Assembly (NCBI GenBank): GCA_025350105.1
Contig: JANXYJ010000060.1
Location: 1 to 46,321 of the forward strand
From: Terriglobia bacterium
GTDB taxonomy: Bacteria > Acidobacteriota > Terriglobia > Bryobacterales > Bryobacteraceae
Direction of reading: 5' to 3'
DNA: 46,321 bases
Positions within the stretch are counted from its first letter, which is position 1. Every line of letters starts with the position of its first letter. Under the pieces are notes generated by a model. It saw only the letters and a program-made list of their open reading frames with translations, ran no database searches and was not told the origin of the DNA. The position numbers and the translations under genes are program-made. Positions 8,332 to 16,497 of this stretch are shown piece after piece.

Positions 8332-8477
8332 GGTGTCGTTCTTCGTTTTTGTTTCCTCCTTTTTTGCCTACTTTGCAGACGCCGGTGGCGTTTACCGGTA
8401 GGTGCCCGCCATTCACCGATTTTCCGTGCCGAATCAAGGGCTTCGCCTGCTAGCATCAGCTGGGAAGAGGTCCGTTT

Positions 8478-9458
8478 ATGGAAGACGCAAGCAAGAACGC
8501 AAATCAGCCATTTTCACCACCCGCGGGAAATTCAGGGGAGCACCTCGCAGAAAACCCCGGGGCACCGCAAACCGGCTCAGAGCAGGCTGGTGCCGGGCAG
8601 CCGACGCCGGGTCAGCCCGGTCAGGACTGGCGGTTTCGGCATCGGGGTCCGGGGCGGTTGGGCGGGGCGATTTTCGGGTTGTGGATTGTTTTGATTGGCG
8701 TTTTGTTTTTACTGCAGAACCTGGGGATTTTCTATATCGGCCAGATCTGGCAGTTTTGGCCGCTGATTCTGATTGGCATGGGGCTGTCGCGTGTGATTGG
8801 CAGCTATTCTCCGGGCGGGAAAGTTTGGGGCGCGTGTCTGGCGGGCCTCGGCGTGATTTTTCTGCTGTCGAACATGCGGATGCTGCCGCCGCACATCTGG
8901 AATTATATTTGGCCGCTGGGGCTGGTGTTTTGGGGCGTGCGCATGTTGCTGCGGCCGCGGTTTGACCGCTGGGAGAATCGCGAGGATCGCTTGCGGAGAA
9001 AACAGGAATGGCGCCAACAAAGATGGGAACAGAAAACGGGCGGGGGTGGTGCCGGAGGGCCGGGCGAGAGTTCGCACTTGGGGTTTCACACGACAACCTC
9101 GAGCGCAGCCAACCGGTTGAACGAGTATGCGATCTTGGGTGGTGTGAAGCGGCGCATTGATTCGCAGGAGTTCGAGGGCGGCGATTGCACGGCGGTGATG
9201 GGCGGGATCGAATTGGACTTGAGCCGCGCGGCCACCAAGCTGGACGAAGTGGTGATTGAAGCCAATGCGCTGATGGGCGGGGTGGACTTGCGGGTGCCGC
9301 CGGATTGGGAAGTGGTGGTGCGGGGCATGGGCATCATGGGCGGGTATGACGACGCGACGCGGCCTCCCGTAAATATAAATATGGGTACGGGCGCCCGGCG
9401 GCCGCGGCTGATTGTCACCGGCCAGGCGCTGTGGGGCGGCGTGAAAGTAAAGAACTAA
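8478..9458 (+). CDS. LiaF-like membrane protein (LiaI/LiaF transmembrane region plus cell-wall-active antibiotic response domain)
   Basis: The 326-residue product begins with a disordered Pro/Gly/Gln-rich cytoplasmic tail (1-55), continues with four membrane helices of the LiaI-LiaF type (about 60-155: IFGLWIVLIGVLFLLQ, IWQFWPLILIGMGL and further), a charged Arg/Gln linker, and a C-terminal beta-rich domain with YAILGGVKRR, AVMGGIELDL, ANALMGGVDLRVP and ALWGGVKV. Repeated GG turns are the hallmark of the LiaF C-terminal domain. In Firmicutes LiaF restrains the LiaS kinase in response to envelope stress; here it precedes a LytS-type kinase by 20 nt, so a sensor or inhibitor role is plausible but inferred. 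A GAAGAGG lies about 9 nt before the ATG. Two overlapping inverted repeats lie upstream (8379-8398). Confidence 0.85.
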   Translation: MEDASKNANQPFSPPAGNSGEHLAENPGAPQTGSEQAGAGQPTPGQPGQDWRFRHRGPGRLGGAIFGLWIVLIGVLFLLQNLGIFYIGQIWQFWPLILIGMGLSRVIGSYSPGGKVWGACLAGLGVIFLLSNMRMLPPHIWNYIWPLGLVFWGVRMLLRPRFDRWENREDRLRRKQEWRQQRWEQKTGGGGAGGPGESSHLGFHTTTSSAANRLNEYAILGGVKRRIDSQEFEGGDCTAVMGGIELDLSRAATKLDEVVIEANALMGGVDLRVPPDWEVVVRGMGIMGGYDDATRPPVNINMGTGARRPRLIVTGQALWGGVKVKN

Positions 9459-9478
9459 GCGGCGCTGGGTAAGAAAAA

Positions 9479-10495
9479 ATGCATCCCATCTTTGCTTCGC
9501 GCAATGGATTGGTTCTGTATCTTGCGGCCTGGGGCGCTTTGGCGCTACTGCTGGCCGGTTTGTTGCGGCTGCAAGGCGATCTGGATTTTAAGCAGGCCAT
9601 AGAACTGGCCGGGCCGTTGGCGCTGGTATATGCGTTTGTGTGTTTGACCCCCTGGTACGCCTGCCGCACGCTGCCGTTGGGCAGAACGTCAAACACCAAG
9701 ATTGTTTTAAATCATTTTGGCGCTTCGGTGTTTGCGTCAGCGCTGTGGATTGGCGCTGCGCGGGTGGTGGGTTATTTGCTGGACCTGGACCCGCGCTCGC
9801 TGGAAATGCCGCTGCTGATGGCGGTGGGGTTCTTTCTGTATGGGCTTTCGATTGCGCTGCACTACACCTGGCTGGCGATTGAGGCTTCCCGGGATGCGGT
9901 GGTGCAGGCGCGGGAAGCAGAGTTGCGGGCGCTGAAGGCGCAGGTGAATCCGCATTTTTTGTTCAACAGCCTGAATTCGATTGCGGCGCTGGCATCCACC
10001 GATCCGGCGCGGGCGCGGGAGATGTGTATTCATCTTTCGGGATTTTTGCGGCAGACGCTGGGGCTGGGCGAGAAGGCCAGCATCAGTTGGGGGGAAGAAG
10101 TGCAACTGGCGCGCACCTATCTAGACGTGGAACAGATTCGGTTTGGCAAGCGGCTGCGGGTGGAGATACACATGGACGAAGGGTGCGCGGCTTGCCAGGT
10201 GCCTCCGCTGGTTTTGCAGCCGTTGATTGAGAACGCGGTGAAGCACGGCATTGCGTCCCTGGTGGACGGCGGGACCATCCGGGTGGACTGCGTGATTCTG
10301 CAAGACACGATGCGGGTTTCGGTGGAGAACAGTTTTGACCCGGAATCGCCATCGCCGCGGTCGAGTGGGCTGGGGATTCGCAATGTGCGGAGCCGGCTGG
10401 AAACGCGCTTTGGCAGCGCGGGGGCGTTGAACGTGAACGCCGAAAATTCCGTGTTTCGCGCGCAAATGAGTCTGCCGTATCGCAAAATGAATTAG
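9479..10495 (+). CDS. LytS/YehU-family sensor histidine kinase
   Basis: The 338-residue product has an N-terminal membrane sensor with about four helices (1-135) and no extracytoplasmic ligand domain, then a His_kinase (PF06580-type) dimerisation segment with QVNPHFLFNSLNSI (phospho-acceptor His159) and an ATPase domain with the N-box ENAVKHG (about 251-257) and a glycine-rich GLGIRNVRSRL. It should phosphorylate a LytTR-type response regulator. The only candidate in range is the REC-LytTR part of the next gene, which starts 2 nt after this stop codon, so the pair is almost surely co-translated. Its membrane-only sensor fits the intramembrane-sensing kinases that work with LiaF or ABC partners. 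Confidence 0.92.
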   Translation: MHPIFASRNGLVLYLAAWGALALLLAGLLRLQGDLDFKQAIELAGPLALVYAFVCLTPWYACRTLPLGRTSNTKIVLNHFGASVFASALWIGAARVVGYLLDLDPRSLEMPLLMAVGFFLYGLSIALHYTWLAIEASRDAVVQAREAELRALKAQVNPHFLFNSLNSIAALASTDPARAREMCIHLSGFLRQTLGLGEKASISWGEEVQLARTYLDVEQIRFGKRLRVEIHMDEGCAACQVPPLVLQPLIENAVKHGIASLVDGGTIRVDCVILQDTMRVSVENSFDPESPSPRSSGLGIRNVRSRLETRFGSAGALNVNAENSVFRAQMSLPYRKMN

Positions 10496-10497
10496 AC

Positions 10498-12213
10498 ATG
10501 TTACCCGAGACAGGTTTTCATTACTACCGGTGCATTTCGCTGTTGGGACGCGGCGGGATGGGCGAGGTGTTTCTGGCCGAGGATACGCGGCTGCTGCGCA
10601 AGTGCGCGCTGAAGGTTCTGGCTCCAGAGGTGGCGCGGGAAGCCGGGCGGCTGGCGAGGTTTTTGCAGGAGGCGCGGGCGGCATCGGCGTTCAATCATCC
10701 GAACGTAGCGCATATTTATGAGATTGGCGAAGAGAATGGCGTGCATTTTCTGGCCATGGAATACGTGGAGGGAAAGACATTAGAGGCGAGACTAGCTGAG
10801 GCGCGGTTAGCCGAAAGCCCCATGGCGTTGGACCAGGTGCTGGCGATTGCGGTGCAGGTTGTGGACGCTTTGGATGCGGCGCACACGCGTGGGATTGTGC
10901 ACCGCGACATTAAGCCGGCGAATTTAATGCTGGATGGACGCGGGCATGTGAAGGTGCTGGATTTTGGGCTGGCGAAAATCATCGGCGCGGAGCAGGCCCC
11001 TCAGGACGAACAGACGCAGTTGATTTCCTCGAGCGGCACGCTGCTGGGAACGGTGGCGTACATGAGCCCGGAGCAGGCGTTGGGGCGGAGTGTGGACGGG
11101 CGCTCAGACCTGTTCAGTCTGGGTGTGGTGCTGTACCAGATGGTAACCGGGCGGTTGCCATTTGGCGGGCAGACGTCACAAGAGACGCTGGCACGGATTT
11201 TACGGGAGCAGCCCGAGCCAGTGTCGCGGTTCAGCTACGATTTGCCGCCGGAGATCGAGCGCATTATCCGCAAGTGTCTGGAGAAAGACCGGGAGCGGCG
11301 GTATGCATCGGCGCGGGATTTGCTGGTGGATTTACGCAATTTGCGGGTGCCGGGGACACTTGGGGAGACGATAGCGGAGGCAGCGGGATCGTCGTCTTAC
11401 AGTGAGAAGCCGCGTCCTTTGCGCGCCATTGTGGTGGACGATGAAGAATTGGCGCGGCAATTGTTGTGCGAGTATCTGAACGCCAAACTGGAAGTTCAAG
11501 TGATTGCGGAATGCGCCAACGGGTTTGAAGCGCTGAAGAGCATTTCCGAACATAAACCGGATTTAGTGTTTTTGGACGTGCAGATGCCGAAGCTGGACGG
11601 CTTCGAGGTTTTGGAGTTGATTGGCAACGAAGTGGCGGTGATCTTTGTGACGGCGTTTGATCAATACGCCATCCGCGCGTTTGAGGCGCATGCGGTGGAT
11701 TATTTGCTGAAGCCGTTCAGCGAAGACAGGCTGTGGACGGCGGTGGCACGGGCGCGAGAGCGATTACAGGCTCCGGCGGGGGCTGCTTTGGCAAAGCCAG
11801 CAGGACCGAGAACGGACGGACGCTCTGACGGACGGTCTGAAATGATCCGCGACGCGCGCGGGCCGGGCCAATATCTGGAGCGCGTGGTGGTGCGCGACGG
11901 CGCCAAGGTGCAGATCATTCCCATCCGCAAGCTGGATTACGTAGAGGCGCAGGACGATTACATTGCGCTGTTCAGTGAAAAGAAAAACTACTTGAAGCAG
12001 CAGACCATTTCCGGCATTGAAGAACAATTGGACCCCAAAATGTTTGTGCGGATTCACCGTTCGTATATTGTGAATCTGGAGAAAATTGCCCGTATTGAGC
12101 CCATGGCAAAAGACAGCCGGGTGGCGGTGCTGCACGACGGCGCGCAGATTCCAGTGAGCCGCGGCGGATATCTGAAATTGAGGGCGGCTTTGGGCGAAAC
12201 GGATGAGAAGTAG
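10498..12213 (+). CDS. Ser/Thr protein kinase fused to REC-LytTR response regulator
   Basis: The 571-residue product joins three domains. Residues 10-285 are a Hanks-type kinase with GRGGMGEVF (18-25), Lys39, HRDIKPAN (Asp137), DFGLAK (Asp155) and TVAYMSPEQ, so it looks active. Residues 308-422 are a receiver with DDE 314-316, phospho-acceptor Asp360 in FLDVQMP, Thr385 and Lys405. Residues about 461-565 are a LytTR DNA-binding domain with YVEAQDDYI and VRIHRSYIVN. There is no transmembrane segment. The reading frame is continuous across the whole length and codon use is uniform. The cytoplasmic protein could take input from both the upstream LytS-type kinase (Asp360) and its own Ser/Thr kinase. 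Two short tandem duplications lie inside it (10783-10812 in the kinase; 11815-11838 in the REC-LytTR linker). Confidence 0.93.
   Translation: MLPETGFHYYRCISLLGRGGMGEVFLAEDTRLLRKCALKVLAPEVAREAGRLARFLQEARAASAFNHPNVAHIYEIGEENGVHFLAMEYVEGKTLEARLAEARLAESPMALDQVLAIAVQVVDALDAAHTRGIVHRDIKPANLMLDGRGHVKVLDFGLAKIIGAEQAPQDEQTQLISSSGTLLGTVAYMSPEQALGRSVDGRSDLFSLGVVLYQMVTGRLPFGGQTSQETLARILREQPEPVSRFSYDLPPEIERIIRKCLEKDRERRYASARDLLVDLRNLRVPGTLGETIAEAAGSSSYSEKPRPLRAIVVDDEELARQLLCEYLNAKLEVQVIAECANGFEALKSISEHKPDLVFLDVQMPKLDGFEVLELIGNEVAVIFVTAFDQYAIRAFEAHAVDYLLKPFSEDRLWTAVARARERLQAPAGAALAKPAGPRTDGRSDGRSEMIRDARGPGQYLERVVVRDGAKVQIIPIRKLDYVEAQDDYIALFSEKKNYLKQQTISGIEEQLDPKMFVRIHRSYIVNLEKIARIEPMAKDSRVAVLHDGAQIPVSRGGYLKLRAALGETDEK
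10783..10812 (+). repeat. 15-nt tandem duplication inside the kinase domain
   Basis: Two 15-nt units encode EARLA twice in succession at residues 96-105 of the kinase. The copies differ at a few third-type positions (GAGGCGAGACTAGCT and GAGGCGCGGTTAGCC), so the duplication is old or convergent. It lengthens the helix after the hinge region. Confidence 0.6.
11815..11838 (+). repeat. 12-nt tandem duplication in the REC-LytTR linker
   Basis: Two 12-nt units (GACGGACGCTCT, GACGGACGGTCT) encode DGRS twice at residues 440-447, in the flexible linker between receiver and LytTR domains. They differ by one base. Confidence 0.75.
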
Positions 12214-12301
12214 CTCCTGTTAGCATGGAACTAAGCGGCCGCTGGATGCGTACATAGCTCTATACCGTTATTTTGCAGACTCTCTAGAGGATTTTGATTC
12301 C

Positions 12302-13702
12302 GTGAAGCGTTCCACAAAAATAGTATTCGGAGTGGTGGCCGCCGCTGTGATTGCTGGCGGAGCGGCCGCGGGCGTGCGCTGGTCCAAGCGCGATATTGTG
12401 ACGGTGCAGACCGGCCTGGCGCTGCGCGGCGATCTGCTGGCGGTGGTGACGGCGTCGGGCGAAATTAAGCCGCGCAACTACATCAACCTGGGCGCGAACG
12501 CGCAGGGCCCCATCACCGAAGTACTGGTGAAAGAGGGCGACCATGTGCGCAAAGGGCAGGTGGTGGCACGCATTGAGCATATTCAGCCGCGCGCGGAATT
12601 GGACGCACAAAGGGCGGCGGTGGCTTCCGCGGTGGCGGATGCGAATGCGTCCGAGGCATCGCTGAAAGTGCAGGACCAGGCGATTGCAACGGCGCAGGCG
12701 ACGCTCGAGCGCAGCAAAAGCGATGCGGAATTGGCGAAAGCGAATTTCGAGCGCTACGATCAGCTCTACAAAAATCAATTGATCGCGCGGCAGGAATACG
12801 AGCAGTACCGGGCGACGTTCAATGCATCGCAAGCTGGCATAGGTGAGAGCGCGGCGCGGTTGGAGCAGGCCAAACAACAACGCGCACAAATGGTTTCGCA
12901 GTTATCGAGTCTGCAACGCCGGATTACCCAGGCGGAAGCCGGTCAAACGCGGGTGGCCGATATTCTGGCGAAGTTTGATGTGATTGCACCGATTGACGGC
13001 GTGGTGACCAACCTGCCCGTGCGGCAAGGAGAAACGGTAGTTCCGGGAATTCAAAATTCGGCGGCTTCGACGGTGATGACCATCGCCGATATGTCGTTGA
13101 TCACCGCCGAGGTGAAGGCGGATGAAACCGATATCGTCAGCGTGCAGGTGGGCCAGCAGGCGACGGTCACGATCGATGCCATACCCAACCGCGTGTTTCA
13201 TGGCAAGGTGATCGAGATCGGCAACACGGCGATTTTGCGATCGTCCGGATTGGCCGCATCGCAAAGCGCAACTTCCAGCCAGGAGGCCAAGGATTTTAAG
13301 GTAGTGGTGGCGCTGGATGATCCACCGGACGAGATTCGCCCGGGGCTATCGAGCACGGCGAAGATCACCACGGCCACGCGCAAAGACGTAGTGTCGATTC
13401 CGATTCAGGCACTCACCGTACGCACGCCCAGCGAGTTAGAAAAAGATACCACCGATGCCACAGCACCCGGCAAACGTGTTTCCCGCGAAGAATGGCAGGG
13501 CGTCTTTGTGGTGCAAAACGGACAAGCGGAGTTCCGCCGCGTGGAGACTGGCATCACGGGGGCCAGCGAAATTGAAGTGACCAAGGGGCTGGAAGCGAAC
13601 GAGCAGATTATCACGGGGAGCTACAAGATCATTCGCACTTTGCGGAATCAGGCGCGGATACTGGTAGACAATAAGCCCAAGCCGCCGGGGCCTGTGTCGT
13701 AG
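12302..13702 (+). CDS. MacA/HlyD-type periplasmic adaptor subunit
   Basis: The 466-residue product has one N-terminal anchor helix (VVAAAVIAGGAAAGV), then the membrane-fusion core: a first biotinyl/lipoyl half (GPITEVLVKEGDHVRKGQVVARIE, about 64-90), a long alpha-helical hairpin (about 95-205, Ala/Gln/Glu rich), the second lipoyl half (VIAPIDGVVTNLPVRQGETV) and beta-barrel region. It should link an inner-membrane ABC exporter to an outer-membrane channel. It starts at a GTG at 12302; the ATPase gene follows 12 nt after its stop, the standard MacA-ATPase order. The 88-nt gap after the kinase-regulator gene has no terminator, so a common transcript with the regulators is likely. No TolC-like gene is nearby. 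Confidence 0.9.
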   Translation: MKRSTKIVFGVVAAAVIAGGAAAGVRWSKRDIVTVQTGLALRGDLLAVVTASGEIKPRNYINLGANAQGPITEVLVKEGDHVRKGQVVARIEHIQPRAELDAQRAAVASAVADANASEASLKVQDQAIATAQATLERSKSDAELAKANFERYDQLYKNQLIARQEYEQYRATFNASQAGIGESAARLEQAKQQRAQMVSQLSSLQRRITQAEAGQTRVADILAKFDVIAPIDGVVTNLPVRQGETVVPGIQNSAASTVMTIADMSLITAEVKADETDIVSVQVGQQATVTIDAIPNRVFHGKVIEIGNTAILRSSGLAASQSATSSQEAKDFKVVVALDDPPDEIRPGLSSTAKITTATRKDVVSIPIQALTVRTPSELEKDTTDATAPGKRVSREEWQGVFVVQNGQAEFRRVETGITGASEIEVTKGLEANEQIITGSYKIIRTLRNQARILVDNKPKPPGPVS

Positions 13703-13714
13703 CTGGTTTACCCT

Positions 13715-14458
13715 ATGGCCCAAGCCAGCGAAGTGGACAAAACCCAACGCGGGGAGCAGTTGAAACGCGATGGCATCATCATCCGCACTTGGAATTTGCA
13801 GAAAACCTATGTGATGGGCGATCAGACCATTCATGCGGTTTCCGGCATTGATGTGGAAATAAAAAAAGGTGAATACGTGGCGATTATGGGGCCTTCAGGG
13901 TCCGGCAAATCCACGTTGATGAATCTGATTGGATGTTTGGACTCGCCCACCTCAGGCGACTACTATTTGAACGGCAATTTGGTAAGCGCGATGGATGACG
14001 ATGAGCTGGCGCGCATCCGAAACCGGGAAATCGGGTTTGTGTTTCAAACCTTTAACCTGCTGGCGCGGGCCACAGCGCTGCATAATGTGGAACTGCCGCT
14101 GGTCTACGCCGGGGTGAGCAGAAAAGATCGCGAACAAAGGGCCATTCAGGCGCTACGCGCAGTGGACCTGGAAGCGCGCATGATGCACAAACCCAGTGAA
14201 CTTTCCGGAGGGCAGCGCCAGCGCGTGGCGATTGCGCGAGCGCTGGTGAACAATCCGTCGTTACTATTGGCGGATGAACCCACTGGTGCTCTGGATACGG
14301 CAACGGGCAACGAAATTATGGCGCTGTTCCAACGTTTGTACGAGCAGGGCAACACCATTGTGGTGGTGACGCACGAGAACGATATCGCCCAGCTGGCCAA
14401 CCGCATCATCTTTATCCGGGACGGAAAAGTGGAGCGGGATGAAGCGGTGCGGAAGTAG
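13715..14458 (+). CDS. MacB/LolD-type ABC transporter ATP-binding protein
   Basis: The 247-residue ATPase has Walker [10 protein letters not shown] (59-67), Q-loop FQTFNLL, signature LSGGQ (163-167), Walker B LLLADEP (183-189) and an H-loop in VVVTHEND. It carries an N-terminal extension of about 20 residues. Sequence and context (adaptor immediately upstream) place it in the MacB/LolD/FtsE-like group that works with a FtsX/MacB permease having a large periplasmic domain. That permease is not found here: the next gene is on the opposite strand only 3 nt away. Either the permease is encoded elsewhere or it was lost. Confidence 0.93.
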   Translation: MAQASEVDKTQRGEQLKRDGIIIRTWNLQKTYVMGDQTIHAVSGIDVEIKKGEYVAIMGPSGSGKSTLMNLIGCLDSPTSGDYYLNGNLVSAMDDDELARIRNREIGFVFQTFNLLARATALHNVELPLVYAGVSRKDREQRAIQALRAVDLEARMMHKPSELSGGQRQRVAIARALVNNPSLLLADEPTGALDTATGNEIMALFQRLYEQGNTIVVVTHENDIAQLANRIIFIRDGKVERDEAVRK

Positions 14459-14461
14459 GCG

Positions 14462-14860
14462 CTAGGCTTCGTTTTTCAGAATGGTGAACCCTGAACCTCG
14501 GGCGAGATCGTCGTCGCTGGTAACGAGAGTCAAGCCATAAACCCTGGCGGTTGCGGCCAGCATCGCATCTGCCGGATCCGCACGAGGCAGGGTGACTTCG
14601 GTCAGAGCCAATGCAGCTTCATGGGTAAACGCCGCTTCGCGAAACGGCCCAGCTTTCAGGGCGGCCGCGATCCAGGTTTGCGGAGAGCTGTTGAGTTTGA
14701 TACGGCCTTTGCGAGCCAGCGTCATCACTTCCCAGCAGGAGACGGGTGAAAGCCAAAGTTCGTTGCGGGGGTCGGTCAACAATTTAGCAACGCGACGGGA
14801 AAGCTTTTTCGGGTACGTCGCGCTCCACAGCCAAATGTGCGTATCGAGGAGAAGTTTCAC
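14462..14860 (-). CDS. PIN-domain toxin of a VapBC-type toxin-antitoxin pair
   Basis: The 132-residue product is a PIN-domain ribonuclease: LLLDTHIWLW with Asp6, SCWEV with Glu44, RADPADAMLAATA with Asp95/Asp98, and LVTSDDDLA with Asp116/117. These are the acidic residues that bind the catalytic magnesium. VapC toxins cleave tRNA or rRNA and are neutralised by a partner encoded just upstream; here that is the Phd/YefM-type protein at 14907-15149. The start is a GTG at 14860, 46 nt after the antitoxin stop codon, a wider gap than the usual overlap. It converges on the ABC ATPase with 3 nt between stop codons. Confidence 0.9.
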   Translation of the reverse strand: MKLLLDTHIWLWSATYPKKLSRRVAKLLTDPRNELWLSPVSCWEVMTLARKGRIKLNSSPQTWIAAALKAGPFREAAFTHEAALALTEVTLPRADPADAMLAATARVYGLTLVTSDDDLARGSGFTILKNEA

Positions 14861-14906
14861 ACGTTAGCGCGGCGCTGTTTGCGCCGCTTGAATGAGTGCA
14901 ACATGA

Positions 14907-15149
14907 CTAATCCCGCAAGGCATTCCACTCGCTGGGTTCCGTCGAAGAACCGACGATATCACCAGTGATTTCCAATGTGCCGGACATAGAGCCCAACCAA
15001 TTCGCCGAATCCAGCCGCGGAGAGCAGGGGACAATTTCCGCTACCGGTTTGCCGAAACGGGTAACCCGCACCGGCCGTCCGGTCTTGTTCACGTTTTCGA
15101 GAACCGACAGGCAGGTGGCTTTGAATTTGGAGATGGAGAGGACTTCCAT
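14907..15149 (-). CDS. Phd/YefM-family antitoxin
   Basis: The 80-residue product starts with the Phd/YefM DNA-binding fold: a helix SISKFKATCLSVLENV followed by NKTGRPVRVTRFGKPVAEIVP, which is the classic family pattern. The C-terminal third (GSMSGTLEITGDIV...EWNALRD) would wrap the toxin. It precedes the PIN toxin in the same orientation, so it should both repress its own promoter and neutralise the toxin. A GAGAGG-like sequence lies close before the ATG. A 9-nt direct repeat, ATGGTCAAA (15164-15172 and 15177-15185), sits just upstream and could be part of its operator. Confidence 0.88.
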   Translation of the reverse strand: MEVLSISKFKATCLSVLENVNKTGRPVRVTRFGKPVAEIVPCSPRLDSANWLGSMSGTLEITGDIVGSSTEPSEWNALRD

Positions 15150-15189
15150 GTGTTCATCGTACCATGGTCAAAGACTATGGTCAAAATAG

Positions 15190-16443
15190 CTACTTCCCGC
15201 CCTTGTACATCACGCGCCAGACTTTGCCCTTCTGGCTGTCTGTAATGAAGAGAGACCCGTCGGGGCCCTCGGCAACGCCATCGGGACGGGCTGCCGCGTC
15301 GTTAGGATTCATCAACGGAGTCTTGCCCGGGAAGCCGCTGGCGAAAACTTCGAAATCGCCCGACGCAGCGCCCTTGCTGAAAGGCTGGAAGGTGATGTTG
15401 TAGCCGGCCTGTTCTTGCGGGGTACGGTTCCAGGATCCGTGAAAGGCAATAAACACGCCGTCCTTATATTTGGCAGGGAACTGTTTGCCCGAGTGGAACG
15501 CCAAATCAACGGGCGCCCAATGGGCGGGGAACGCGGCCACGGGCGGAGTGAATGGCGCGCAGCGGTCCGCGGTTTTTCCATCACCGCCGTATTCGGGGTT
15601 GTTCAGGAATTTCTTGACACCGTAATCGAAGAAGCAATACGGCCAGCCGAAGTTCGAACCCTGGACGGCTTTGAACAGCGGCTCCGCCGGGCGTTCGGCG
15701 TTTTCTTTCGCGGTGAACGTTCCGGGCCACATCATGTCCAACTGATCGCGGCTGTTCATGGCGATGTAGAGGGCTCCCTCGTGCCAGGTGATGGCGGGCA
15801 TTTGGCGCAGTCCAGTGGCAAAGCGAGTGCCGTCTTCCTGTTTCTGATTCAGCTTGTTCTCGTCGAACTTCCAAATGCCGCCATTCTTTTCGAGGATCGG
15901 GCAGGGGTCTAGGCCAGGCGATTTCGCCTGACGATCTTTGGTCTGGCAGGCGTTAGAAGGCGCGCCCACATTGACGTAGAGCGAGCCTTTGCCATCGAAG
16001 GTGAGGCCTTTGTCACCATGCTGACGAACACCAGGCAGTCCAGCCACCACGGTTTCCGGTGCGACCGTCGGCTTCAATTCACCCTTGGCCAGCTTATAGC
16101 GCAGCACGGTGTTGGGCTGAGCAATGTACAGGTAGCCGTTGCGCAAACCAATGCCCGTGACGCTGCCGGAGCCGAAATGTTCCTTCATTTCAAACTTGCC
16201 GTCGCCATTGGAGTCGCGGAGAGCCATCACGCCGCCCTTGTCTTCACTGCCCATCAAAGCGACGTAGACATCGCCGTTGGGTGCGACCGCAAGGTGCCGC
16301 GCCTCGCCCAGGCCATCCGCGACCACTTGCGCGCAGAAGCCTTGCGGAAGGGTGATGCCGCCGTTATCGGCGTCACAGGTGGCGGCGGCAAAGGCGGCTG
16401 CAGTCATGAGAGCAGCAGCGAAAAGAATTCGGGTTAGGCGCAT
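15190..16443 (-). CDS. Secreted PQQ-dependent sorbosone-type dehydrogenase
   Basis: The 417-residue product has a signal peptide (TRILFAAALMTAAAFAAA) and then a six-bladed beta-propeller of the soluble glucose/sorbosone dehydrogenase group, with repeated blade motifs such as LAVAPNGDVYVAL, HGDKGLTFDGKGSLYVNVG, SNFGWPYCFFDYG and FIAFHGSWNRTPQ. It would oxidise an aldose or similar compound in the periplasm and pass electrons on. A cytochrome c gene is transcribed divergently from the same 54-nt intergenic region, which suggests it is the electron acceptor. Length and cysteine content are normal for the family. The substrate cannot be told. Confidence 0.88.
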   Translation of the reverse strand: MRLTRILFAAALMTAAAFAAATCDADNGGITLPQGFCAQVVADGLGEARHLAVAPNGDVYVALMGSEDKGGVMALRDSNGDGKFEMKEHFGSGSVTGIGLRNGYLYIAQPNTVLRYKLAKGELKPTVAPETVVAGLPGVRQHGDKGLTFDGKGSLYVNVGAPSNACQTKDRQAKSPGLDPCPILEKNGGIWKFDENKLNQKQEDGTRFATGLRQMPAITWHEGALYIAMNSRDQLDMMWPGTFTAKENAERPAEPLFKAVQGSNFGWPYCFFDYGVKKFLNNPEYGGDGKTADRCAPFTPPVAAFPAHWAPVDLAFHSGKQFPAKYKDGVFIAFHGSWNRTPQEQAGYNITFQPFSKGAASGDFEVFASGFPGKTPLMNPNDAAARPDGVAEGPDGSLFITDSQKGKVWRVMYKGGK

Positions 16444-16497
16444 GGGGTTTCCTTTGGTGCGGCGCTACGTTCCGCGCCATTGTCTATGATAGACGTT

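Noticed and set aside
15164..15185. Two copies of ATGGTCAAA as alternative antitoxin starts
   Set aside because: They lie on the plus strand upstream of the minus-strand antitoxin, so they cannot be its start; they were kept only as a possible operator in the antitoxin entry.
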